DNA of 64,000 nucleotides from Gamarada debralockiae. Its lineage: Eukaryota > Ascomycota > Leotiomycetes > Helotiales > Hyphodiscaceae. This document shows positions 11,945 through 21,971 of this stretch, piece by piece. Positions within the stretch are counted from its first letter, which is position 1, and the number at the start of each line of letters is the position of its first letter. The translations under genes were made by a program, and so were the position numbers. Below the pieces are notes generated by a model. That model did no database searches, was not told the DNA's origin, and saw only the letters and a list, made by a program, of their open reading frames with translations. The stretch spans positions 1 through 64,000 of the forward strand of contig NXFV01001453.1 in the NCBI GenBank assembly GCA_002803225.1. Direction: 5' to 3'.

Positions 11945-13587
11945 TCAATCAATCTCGCCCACTCGCGGAGCACCACCCTCCCATCCATCGCGCTCATAGT
12001 ACCGGAACACCAAGTCGTAGCCATCGAAATCATGCACGATCCGCTCCACCCTTCGATATCCCTTGATCTTCTCCATCCTAGCGCTGCGAATCATGCCGCT
12101 CTCCACAGCCTTGGCATCAGCCGTAGAATCGCCCATGAGACCCAACTGGCGCACCTCCACTGAATTGGCCTTTGCTTCGAACAACGTGACGCTGAAACGA
12201 CCAGGCTTGAAGATGTTCACCACATGCTCAATGACATCGACTGTCTCACGCCCGCTCTGTCGTCCAGGAACATTGGTTTCGAAGGATGCGTAGGAACACT
12301 GAGGCTCAGGCGTAACGTGGACCGTGAAGTAATGAGTGGCAGTGCCAGCCTGCTCAGGAGCCGGGATGACACCATTGGCAGAGAATCCGCATGGCGTGAA
12401 GAGATAGGCGTCAACGCGAGCATTGGGATATGTGGTCGTTGGGTAGACCTCTGAGAGACCGCAAGCCTCGGAGACCACCGTGCCAAGAGCATGACCTTCA
12501 GTTGCAAGTTCCTCCGGAAATCCGACATCATCTTCTGGAGTGCAGAGGCCGTTGTTGTCCGAGGAGGTGTTGCTGAAGACGTCAAAGGCGTCATCGGTGC
12601 TGCCTGCTGTAGTGCCACTCAAGTTGCTGATGCTTCCACTCAGTTCGCCAAGGCTGTTGGTTGCTTCCTTGCGAGCTTCTTGTGCCCGTAGAGAATACTT
12701 CTGTTCCGCGACCGCACTCGCGTGTTCTAGATAGAACTGTTTGGCATTCTCCGGTTCGAGATCTGTCATGAGGATCTCAAGTGTCTCGTCATCAGTGCCC
12801 AAGGCGCCACATCCATATGTATAAGCCGAGCTAGCTGGAATCTTCAACATCTTCGTTTTGGTGCACACTTTCTCGTTATCGGGAGTTCGTGGTGGTGTGA
12901 GGGTGGTGTTGGGTGTGGTCAAATAGAGATACCAATGATCTCCATTCATTTTGCCAACCATGTATGCGCTACCACCCGTGAACATATCGTCGAGGTATCT
13001 GACCTCCTGCTTCCAGCTTCGGTGTGGTCCCTGCTGCTTATCTGGGAAGAGAAAGTTCTTTCGGCTGTAGAAGACTCGGTATGGTGTAGCTGCTGTCTTG
13101 ATCTCCTGCAAAGAGCCAGTATTGTGTGCAGGGAATCCAGCATCAACAGCCGCAATTCTCAACATACGGCGAAGTCCTAGGAGAAGTGTGGTTGTGCCGC
13201 AGGTTTTGAGGATAAGTTTGTGGGGGAAGACGAACATGCTTGACTCGGATAGGAGATAGGCATCGACATGCTCGGATTCAACGACTGAAAGAACCTTGCA
13301 GTTGACCAGATCTAGCATTTCCTTCCATGTTTCGCTGGACACCGCTTTCAATCCATCCTTCTTGGTTCCTGGTGGGAGAGCGTCGGGTGCTGGCGCGAAC
13401 CAGACCTCTAGTAACTTCTCAGGTCCTGTTGATGTCAGTGGTGGTTGCGGGTGAGGGTTTTCTGACTCTCACCTTCGAATGCATTGCTAGAATCGAGATC
13501 GATCGTAGCCTCTCGATTGATAGTAAGATGTGGTGTGCCTTCAGAAGGTGAAAATGTGTATGAGGAAGGTATCTCGAAGTTGACCAT
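11945..13587 (-). CDS. spe2: S-adenosylmethionine decarboxylase proenzyme
   Basis: Makes decarboxylated S-adenosylmethionine, the aminopropyl donor for spermidine and spermine; cytosolic. Two exons, 13587-13473 and 13425-11945, flank a 47-nt intron and give 531 aa. The hallmark self-cleavage motif YLLSESSMFV is at about residues 95-104, with the processing Glu-Ser bond at about 99/100 generating the pyruvoyl cofactor. Other family segments are LKTCGTTTLL and FYSRKNFLFP early, and a Cys-containing catalytic region further on. A serine-rich insertion in the middle (around SGSISNLSGT) makes it longer than yeast Spe2, as is usual in filamentous fungi. The start MVNFEIPSSYTF is preceded by a long leader containing the conserved short motif at 13825-13906. 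Fungal, plant and animal homologues are often controlled at translation by polyamines, so the leader deserves attention. Confidence 0.95.
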
Positions 13588-14942
13588 AACTACGCAAGAT
13601 ATCCTGTTCTTGCTGACTTGTCGGGCTTGTGTATTTGTTCAAGAGGTAGATATGCTCGCTGGCAAGTACTGTGAAGCACTATCTGCCACCCAGACGAACC
13701 TTGCGGTGTTCGTCTGAGAAGAGAAGGCCCACAGAACCGTGGGAAATCGTGTGTGCTGGCGGAGCCAGCTAAATGGGGTATGTTTCAAACGTCACGTACG
13801 GGACGTTATGGAGGTCGGGTGCACAAAGGGATGAAGAAGTCCTTTGCTGATGGAATGTTGACTCGTTGTAGTCCTCGCTGTAGATGCCGATACCGTAGAG
13901 GGATATCGGGTCTAGCAGACGAGGTTTATCTGCGATATAGGGTATTCACTGTTCGTTCGGGGGAAGTGGGGCGTGGCTGGTGCTATCGAGGCCTGAGAAG
14001 GAGCGAAGGTCAGCAATTGTAAAGTTATGTGGTGGAGGGTGAAGTCGAGATCTGAATCGGACCTTCGTCATCCCCAACTTTCGTTATCTGTTGAGTAACG
14101 CGGGTATGAAACATGGCGGATTGTGCAGATATAACCTCCAACAGCTCTGAAAAAGAAAATGGGATATGTTCTTACTTGGCTGGCTTAGATAGGAATCTAA
14201 GTAGGTCTTTGGTGCTCATAGAGGTGTTGGGAAAGGTTCGAGATGTGTTTGCGAGGTCACAGTCCAATGCCAGAAAACACTGACTGTGATACGGCTGCAA
14301 GAGGTTGCAAGTTCTAATATATAGAATTCATCGGGCGCTCGAGAGCATGGGCGAGTCTGCAGAGGATTTATTCGCCGTCCGCAATTGATCGTGGTGTTGA
14401 GGATGGTACCCTCGGGAGTGAGTCGTGGGATAAAATGTTTTTGTGGGAGTAAAGTCTGGATTCACGTCATCCGTCAGTAAAAAGCGGTGGCAGAAGTTTT
14501 GGGATTGACGCCCTACCAAAGTTGATTTTTCGATGGAATTCCAATGGAAGCTCTAGCAGAAAGGCTAGAAGTAAGGGAAAGCTGGATTATCAACGTCTGG
14601 TCGACGATGGCGGCGAGAATCGGACTATGGTCAACGGGTGTTGAGTGATTTTTGCCCAAGATTTTCTTTTAGGCGCCTCGAAAACCCTGTGTAGGCGGAT
14701 GTTAGCGCCGTTTCGCACCGACCCCTCACGTCAAGCTTGGAAACCCCGCTAAGACAACGTGACTACATACCTCTTTCGTCGGAAAAAATTCGTAAAAACG
14801 AAATTCGTTCAAATCGTTATAGCGATGTAGCGATGGGTGTGACGGGCCCGTATCCAAGAATTTTTTTGGGAAGAATTTTGATTTTCGATTTTCATGATGT
14901 TATGTTGCGATAGTAGATGGCGTATGTGTTGAAGCGGATGCT
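13588..14942. other. Leader and promoter region of the S-adenosylmethionine decarboxylase gene
   Basis: Upstream of the decarboxylase on its own strand, with no gene recognised. The segment 13825-13906 carries copy B of the dispersed motif. The minus-strand ORF at 14328-14519 and the plus-strand ORF at 13753-14022 are short and unsupported. Confidence 0.45.
13825..13906 (-). repeat. Dispersed short motif, copy B (decarboxylase leader)
   Basis: About 240-320 nt upstream of the decarboxylase start and on the same strand. On the minus strand it reads CCCTCTACGGTATCGGC, then an intact CATCTACAGCGAGGAC, which would encode L-Y-G-I-G-I-Y-S-E-D. The position equivalent to the ATG of copy A is ATA here. 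Relative to copy A there is also a length difference of 4-5 nt before TCAGCAAAGGACT. It may be a lost upstream ORF or a conserved leader element. Confidence 0.6.
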
Positions 14943-15206
14943 TCAATCTTCGAACATCATCGACTCGAGATAGGCAATATCTCGCCTATACGAGTCTGCG
15001 GAGAACTTAAAACGACCCTTTGGAAGAGAATCGTGGAGCTGTTTTGCTGATTCGAGGAAGAAGATATCCGAATCGTATGGCAAGCATAAAATTTCCCTGG
15101 CTGGCGGGGAGGGTACCTCCTCGGCACAGGATTGCTCTTCGATATCCGTTGGCTTAAAGCATCCGAATAACTTTCGGAAGAAGCTGCGGATAGTGTTCTT
15201 AGCCAT
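14943..15206 (-). CDS. Small hypothetical protein, 87 aa
   Basis: A single open frame with a basic, hydrophobic N-terminus (RSFFRKLFGCF) and an acidic C-terminus ending SMMFED. There is no signal peptide, transmembrane helix or recognisable domain. The N-terminus could form a membrane-associating amphipathic helix. Its start lies about 40 bp from a degenerate tandem array that would form its promoter. Support is limited to the open frame and protein-like composition; it may be a chance ORF. Confidence 0.4.
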   Translation of the reverse strand: MAKNTIRSFFRKLFGCFKPTDIEEQSCAEEVPSPPAREILCLPYDSDIFFLESAKQLHDSLPKGRFKFSADSYRRDIAYLESMMFED

Positions 15207-15244
15207 GGCTATACATCTATTAGCATCATTCTTTCAAATATGTA

Positions 15245-15765
15245 AGTTCAATCGTTCAGTCTATCTAAATGTCTACTTTGGATCGCCGCAGAGGAGGTAT
15301 CCTTGATATCTCCTCTTTTTGATCACTGAATCAAAGCGAGTGCTTCAAAATATCTGCCTTGGATTGCTCCAGAAGTGCCCTGAATATTCTCCCTTTTCGA
15401 TCATTGAATTTAAGTGAACGATTGAAAACATCGACTTTCGATCTAGATATCGTCTTTTTAATCACTGAATCTGGGCCAGCGATTCAAAAAGGAGTACCCA
15501 CTTTGGATCTGGATATCTGCTCTTGTCAATCACTGAATGTGCGCGAGCGATTTTAAAAGTTTACTTTGAATTACTAAAGACTAGATACCTTCGGTATCAT
15601 CTCTTTCGATCACTGGATCTGAGCGAACGATTCAAACGTCTACTAGATCGCTGCAGAGTATCCTGCCTATCGTCCCTTTTGGATCATGCAAATCTAAGCG
15701 AGCGAATATTCAGTATCGTTGATATCTTCTCTTTTGAATTTACTGAATTCAAGCTAGCGATCAGG
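15245..15765. repeat. Degenerate tandem array, about seven units of 55-80 bp
   Basis: Unit starts are recognisable by (G)ATCACTGAAT or close variants at about 15321, 15399, 15460, 15528, 15607, 15681 and 15736, with a partial unit from 15245. Within most units this is followed by AGCGA(G/A)CGATTCAAA and then a CTACTTTGGATC / GATATC-TCTTTT segment. TGAATC and GATTCA form an imperfect dyad with a centre of about 9 bp in the better-preserved units. Unit length varies because the centre and tail differ. Confidence 0.8.
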
Positions 15766-18700
15766 GCACCTGCATCTGCCAGTGGCACTCTTCAACTTTC
15801 TAAACCCTCAAACGGACTGATGGATTGATATCTTATATTTCAATTAATGCAGTACTGAATAAAGCCGTGTCCTCAATGCGCCAGTCACATGTTCTCGCTT
15901 AAGAAAATTCACGTGATACCCCTTTTTAGCGTTGACGTCAACGGTTCCGTGTTTACTTCCAGGCAGCACTCACACCCAATCACATTGAGCTCATCCACTC
16001 CTAGTCCGAAATAGGAAATTTTCTTGAATTAATTTTTGATAGTTTTCTGCTCACTGAGCATCCTGTCGCTCGACAGTGTGGCTTTAACAGGTTGCAGTCA
16101 ATTTTCGAAGAAGGAGGCTCTGTCAACAGATATTTGAGGAAAGTCTCCTCTTTTGATCGGTACATCGTTGCACGTTAAAGCAAAAGCAGGTCGCTGGTCG
16201 GGTCGCATTTTGCCCAAGATGAGCAGCGACGACGAGCATGCATCTCCATCACTTTAGGAGTATTTGCAAATTCAATTGTATCTATTGTGTACTGAGGAAA
16301 GAGCGACACCGTCATCGCAACTCTCCAAATGAAGCAGACATGACAGCAACAGCAAGGAAAGAGCGACTCATCAACAAAATTTTGCATACCTGTAGTCGAG
16401 GATGTAGTTGTTGACGTGGTATCGGAAGTCGAGAAGTAGTAGTCTTGACAGTAGTCAGTTGAGTTATTGCTTGAAGAGTCGAGAGTTCCGGACGGCTATC
16501 AAAATTCTTTTATTGACAAGAGTATGTAGAAGGAAGGAAGAAATCAGAACTGAGAGAAATCGAAGGTCTTTATATAGGTCCTTAGTAGCTCAAGCACGAG
16601 CCCTCGGTTCCAAAGTATGGACTGTTTTTTTCAATGGTAGCGCGCAGGCCTTGCGTCCATGTTTGGCCCATTTGCTGGGTTTGCAACTTCATCAAACTGG
16701 AAAGTATGCAGAGTCAGTGCAGTCTCCCTCTGGCCTTGCTGTGTCATTACTAATGCATACTCTATGAATCTTCTTCGATGATCATGACCTGAGGTTGTAC
16801 ACCCGCCAATATCTCTAATACCGCAAGTGCGGGAAACGTAACGAATATTACCTAGAGCTCTAAAGCATTCTGATATACTTGAACAGTGTTAAAATATCCA
16901 GAATATCTGTTGGTGGCTCAGTAGGCCGATAGCTTCCCCTGCGATGTGCAACAAATGCTGCGAATAGCCGCAAAATCCAGCGAAATATAGTGGATACAGT
17001 ATTGAAGTCAGAATTTGAAATATGTTCAACTGTATATTCAGTCAGCACCTATTATACCGGTAGTAGCCCAGCAACGCAAGAAACAGAGCAAAGGTGGGCG
17101 ATACACGAAGAGAGGCTGATTGGGAAGGGGGTTCCGGTGAGATGATTACAGTGACGTTAGGTCTGTTCGTCGGTTTCAGAAACAAGATAGATAAAAAGAA
17201 GCTCAAATAATGATTACCATTCATGATCTCAGTAAAAATTGAATTTTTGATTCTGGAGGTATTAATTTTGATGATCTCATTGTCGCGTTGTGTGCCTTCC
17301 TTGTGTTGACGGTCACAACTTGGCTCCTTCCCTCACGAGATCGCCCGAGTCCTTTCTTTTATTTTTTTTCCTTTTCGAATCAACAATCTTCATTTGCAAT
17401 GTGTCTCTCTTACCGCCGACCCTCTGTGTCTGCTACTCTGCCATCTCGTGATACTGCAAGTCCCATCAATATCTCTCTCTGCGGAAACAGTCGGAACCGT
17501 CGAGAATCATCGAAATTGTTCCTCGTCGCAATCCCTCTTTAAACAAATGCGTTCAATGATGCTCCAGCCAGACCTGTTTGAGAAAGCCTACGCACCCCGA
17601 ATACCACCACGGAGTTGTTACAATACACGACATGCACATGACCTATGTCAATGGCTTGCGGGCCAGTCTTCGACACAACTTTCCAATATTCGAGGCATAC
17701 CACATCCTTCGATACCGAACCTGCCAATCGTATCTCGACCGGCGAATCATCTCTCAGCTTCAGTCGTGCAATCCAAATCTTGACCCCAATTCGCAAAGTT
17801 CGATACGGGAGGCACTCGACCCGATTTCAACTGACTCTGATCCGATGAATTGTGTCCGACGCGAGACATACTTCAATGAATCTTCGAATGCTTTCTACAA
17901 TCAACTCACATCAAACAATAGCCCGAACTCCATTCCAAATTTTTCTGTGGATTGATTAGTCTATAAAGAGTCTTATATCAGGGTCAGAGGAAATCGGGAT
18001 GCTTGCAACGGTTGACGATTGTTGAAGCCAGGACGGAAGCCTGCGATTGATTAGGATAAGGTGAAGCCAAGGGAGGATGATCTTCCCATGGGTATGGAGT
18101 TGTCTCCTTCTGCTTGCAATACTCAAGCCCATCGCCTCTTGGGACCCTCACGTTATCCATCCTATCAAGATTTTACGTTGTCTGGTGCATTGGCCGACCC
18201 TCTTGCGTGGCAGTGTATTCACATCGGTTCGCTCATTTCCACGGCCCTCTGTCTCTGTCTCATCGATTCCTCTTTATCGCATACAACAATCTTTTCACAC
18301 CCGCCACCCTATTTCTCGTCGAACTTGCTCCTTGTATCGGACCCACTTCCTCTCATCGCGCTCACGGTTACGATTCAACAAAGATCCCTCTCATGTCCTT
18401 CGAAGTGTTGATAGGGAACTGCATACAACCTAGCGAGCCACCTTCACCAGAAAACAACGGTAATGCTTATAAGTGATTCTTTTGAGCAAATCAGAACTTC
18501 TGCGTCGTTGGAGGCTTGGGAGATCGGTAATCATTTGCGTCGATAAAAGGAGTTCGGTCGATAATAGTGGCAGTATACTCGGTATTATTGATATCATTTG
18601 CAGACGGCGTTCTTGATACTCCTTTAACCACTCTACTTCAAACTCTTCGAATATTCTCCGTGTTTGATTGCGGTCGGTCACTACCATTTATATGAGCAAA

Positions 18701-18780
18701 CCATCCAAGTCCCAGCGATGACAGCGGATCTCAGAATGGATATAGAGAGAACGCGTACAGCTTCTGTCCGGCAAATCTAT
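15766..18780. other. Long intergenic interval without a supported gene
   Basis: Several overlapping ORFs of 80-129 codons exist between 17288 and 18476 on both strands, mostly Ser/Pro/Thr-rich on the plus strand. A minus-strand frame at 17539-17796 has a beta-strand-like alternating pattern (VKIWIARLKL, VHVVYCNNSVVVFGV). None has a recognisable family or coherent splice structure, so none is called. Confidence 0.45.
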
Positions 18781-19763
18781 CTACGCAAGGGCATCTGGTA
18801 GTCCAGACAGCTCTCTATGGATCATCTTGAAGTGTGGGTCCCAGATAGTGACAGCACGCTTTGTGAACCGACCATTCGCTTTCGGCGGGGTCTCGTAAAA
18901 GAAGAGCTTGTCCACTGAGCCTTCAAGAATTTGGCCAGTCAAACTATCGTCCTCCAAAGACTTCATGTATTCTCCCACAATCGTTGCTTGGGACGTCAAA
19001 CTATTCCTTGTCAGTAAAGTTCATTCTCGCAAAACTTACCATTCTCTCGACATAGCAGCAATCATTTCAGGCGGGATAATGGGCGTCTCCACAATCCCCG
19101 GACACACAGCATTGATTGTGACGTCTTCCTTGATCTTCGGCACCGGCGCCATACACCTCACGAAATTGATAACCGCAGCCTTAGTACCACAATACTCGGG
19201 AATAATCTCAAAGGGGAACAGCCCCGCTATGCTCGCCGTACAAACAATCTTCTCCCCGGGCACAGTATTCTTCCGCATGAAAATGAATCGCAAGTTGCGT
19301 CCCACACATTACACCTTTATAATCGACACCTGTGCACGAAGTGCCTGGTTCGGGTGGGACGACGTCGGAGCCTCGGTGGGAGAGGATATACAGTGATGAC
19401 TGGTCGGCGATCCCAGCATTGGCGCAGAATGCGTCGAGGCGGCCCCAGAGAGCGCATACGGAGGTGAACATGCTGGCTTGTGACGCATAGGATGCGACAT
19501 CTGCTTGGAAGAACTGTGCGTTGGGCCCTAGTGAGAAGGCGAGTGCGATCCCGGGGCCTTCTTGGATGTCGACGCATGCTACTTTCCAGCCGAGCAGAAT
19601 GAGTTGGGTTGCAAGTGCTGCTCCCATACCGGGCTGCAGGTTGTTAGGTGTTTGTGGCTCGGAGGGTGGAGAGGGAAAGGGGAAGGGGACGAAGAGGGTG
19701 GGTTGAACGTACTGCTGCGCCGGTCACGATGGCGACATTTTCTTTGACTGAAGTGACAGCCAT
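18781..19763 (-). pseudogene. Short-chain dehydrogenase/reductase with a one-base frameshift
   Basis: An NAD(P)-dependent SDR. Segments 19763-19713, 19633-19040 and 19000-18781 join at good splice sites (GTACGT, GTAAGT). Visible elements are the Rossmann motif TGAAPGMG, ANAG, the catalytic Ser region VCTASIAGL and the YxxxK motif YCGTK, followed by PGIVETP and a normal C-terminal exon. At about 19278 the frame shifts: GTQLAIHF reads on into unrelated residues, while MRKNTVPGEKIVC continues one base over, as if one base was inserted in a CATTTTCATG stretch. No intron of plausible size explains this. Either the gene has recently died or there is a sequencing error. The relatives it resembles are 15-hydroxyprostaglandin-dehydrogenase-like SDRs; the substrate is unknown. 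Confidence 0.82.
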
Positions 19764-20552
19764 ATTAGAGTTTTTCGCGATTTGATGCAAGGCCCTCTCA
19801 AGAAATATGATTGCGTCGAGAGTATGAACTGAATTTTTGGAACCAGGACTTCAGAGAAGCTCCTTTCTTATATTCTGGAAGGGCAAATCACTCATTTTCA
19901 ATGGGAGACCATCTTTCTTCCAGCTCTCATCACAGGGATAGCACAGTTGCACTTTCCTTCAACTATTCGACTTGTGTCGAATTCTTGAAAGGGGGTTTCT
20001 TAAATCGAGATGATTTAGCGAATCGGAAGCAGATCTCTGGGTTATCCAATCGGAATCCAGCAGCACGGTTTCTTTCCACATCCGTTACAGGACCTTAATG
20101 GATTGTTCCAAGTCGGATCAGTCATCCTGTTCCGTGTTCCAGTCTCTCGGAACTGTCATTTGCTTAGTGCTGACTGGCTGTCAGCGCTGAGTTCGTTAGA
20201 TATTGCGGGATTTAGTGGCTGCGGGTATCATTTTCTATTGTTATGACCATTGTGATTGAATGATTTTCGCTGAGTGTATGGATGAATCTATGAACTGTAT
20301 TGACTGCACTGGATGTATTATACTTATATAAGGTGGCGATCTTTGTCCTCACTCTGCAAATGCTCAATAGTTAAAAGACTCTAACCATTTGTCACGTGAA
20401 TCTTCCTCTGGCCTTGCTTATCCTACCAAGTTATACTCTACAGGGCATTGATATCTTGCCAAGACTCAAGATGGTGTTTCGAATATCTCCAAGAACTCTG
20501 TCACGAGAAGTCGGTGCAGCTGATTGACAGTGGGCTTCTCTGACCTAATACT
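19764..20552. other. Intergenic interval between two decayed genes
   Basis: No ORF with recognisable similarity. It contains the former SDR promoter and the region 5' of the MFS relic. Confidence 0.5.
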
Positions 20553-21660
20553 CAGATCACACACTAACACAAATCCGCCACCCAGCTCCAGACACCGTCA
20601 ATGCTCTCCACAACATCCACCTCCGTGGAATGAATGTCGTCCTTGTACCCCAACCGTCAGATAATTCCAATGACCCACTGCGCTGACCAACATGGAAGAA
20701 ATACTTTGCCTTCCTCAATGACTGCTTGTTGACTTTCATGTTTCATCAGCGGCTTCTCGCCTGGTCTGTATTTGTTGAGCGTGGAGTTCAATCGTGATCT
20801 TTTCACTACAACTGGTCTCATCTTATGGCCGCTGCTTACTTCTGGTCTTGGTGTAAATACTCTCTTTCTGTCAAGAGATATGAAGAGCTCACAATTTTCC
20901 AAGAATTTCTTCTGGGTTCCAACAGCCGAATATTTTGGTAAACGACCCGTTTTCGTACTTGCATCGCTGCTGTTGTTCTGCTGCCTTGTCTGGTCTGCTC
21001 TGTCGCAAAACTTTGAAAGCTCTCGGTGCTGCAATCGTCAACGTTAGTGATGCCTCATTTTGCCATTGTGGATGTCGATACTGATGACCGTTTCCTAGGA
21101 ATCTTCTACCTCCATCCTGACGTCTGGTGGGCACGCAAAAAATTTGATTTGATTTGGAATAGTGTGAGTTCAAAACTAGTCCTGATAACTTTTGAATCCT
21201 GCAGAAGAGAGTCATTATCTTCCCGAGTGTTGAAAATGCCATGCGCTTCCTTCGCTGCTTCATCCATGCCTGAGCCTCGTTTCCGACGCGTCTCAGGGGT
21301 GTCCTCGCTTGTAACGGCACGGGAATCCTGGGAAGAATCGCCAATCGGAATGAGCTCCTGGAAGCGAATGGGAACCTGCAAAGGGGACAGCCTTCCGACC
21401 CTGGTTACGCAATGCTTGCCAAAGTTCCGGTATTTTGGGCCCTCAGGGTTTCTTACAAAAGTATCGGATAATCCTGGCAATGCCGAAGGCCGAAAGAATA
21501 ACCTCAGCGCAAATCCAGGAAAGCAGTGGCAAATCTGTCTTTTTTCTTGTACTGGCGTGAAGCTCCTATTCTACGGGGTTAGCATTATAGTTCTCAATCG
21601 CTCAGAGAGCATCAGCGATATGAAATTGCATTTGTTCAGATTTGATTGGTCTTAAATTAA
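20553..21660 (+). pseudogene. Decayed MFS transporter (N-terminal half recognisable)
   Basis: Relic of a major-facilitator drug/metabolite transporter of the fungal 12-TM class. The pieces run in order but in different frames. NALHNIHLRG and LVPQPSDNSNDPLR are followed by an in-frame TGA at 20684-20686 where a Trp is expected, then PTWKKYFAFLNDCLL. Next come TTTGLILWPLLTSGLG, FFWVPTAEYFGKRPVF and LASLLLFCCLVWSALSQ, then a break near 21025. After that there is only weak similarity (FAIVDV, a PE(P/T)RF-like loop near 21270). At least one stop and several frameshifts rule out function. No second six-helix bundle is visible, so the 3' half is lost or unrecognisable. A minus-strand ORF over 21106-21480 is a shadow. 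Confidence 0.8.
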
Positions 21661-21971
21661 TGGAGATACGAATCATCCATCGCATAGAAACCAAATGGAT
21701 GATTCGAGTTAAGTGTTTAGCTTGTCTCTGTAATGGAAAATCATCTTGGAAATTCCCGCTTGAAGATTTTTAATGGCCATTAGATTTTGAAACACAGCGA
21801 GTAAAAGAAAATCAAGGTTCACTAGTCCAAGTCATGCATTCGAGTTCCATCTTAGTCTTGGTGTGTTGTGATAGTGATTGGAGAACATTTAATCGGTGAA
21901 CATACAGATGCAACTAATGCGTTCACAAAAACTACGAACAAAATCCCTTAAGTAAAACATAAATGACACTT

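Noticed and set aside
13747..14022. Plus-strand ORF across the decarboxylase leader motif
   Set aside because: It is very Arg/Gly-rich, has no counterpart in the 8.4-kb copy (stop codon there) and is probably a shadow.
17578..17955. Plus-strand 125-codon ORF and the overlapping minus-strand 85-codon ORF
   Set aside because: Both frames look mildly protein-like but contradict each other, and no start, splice or family evidence decides between them.
21106..21480. 124-codon minus-strand ORF over the MFS relic
   Set aside because: It is antisense to recognisable MFS fragments and has no family of its own.
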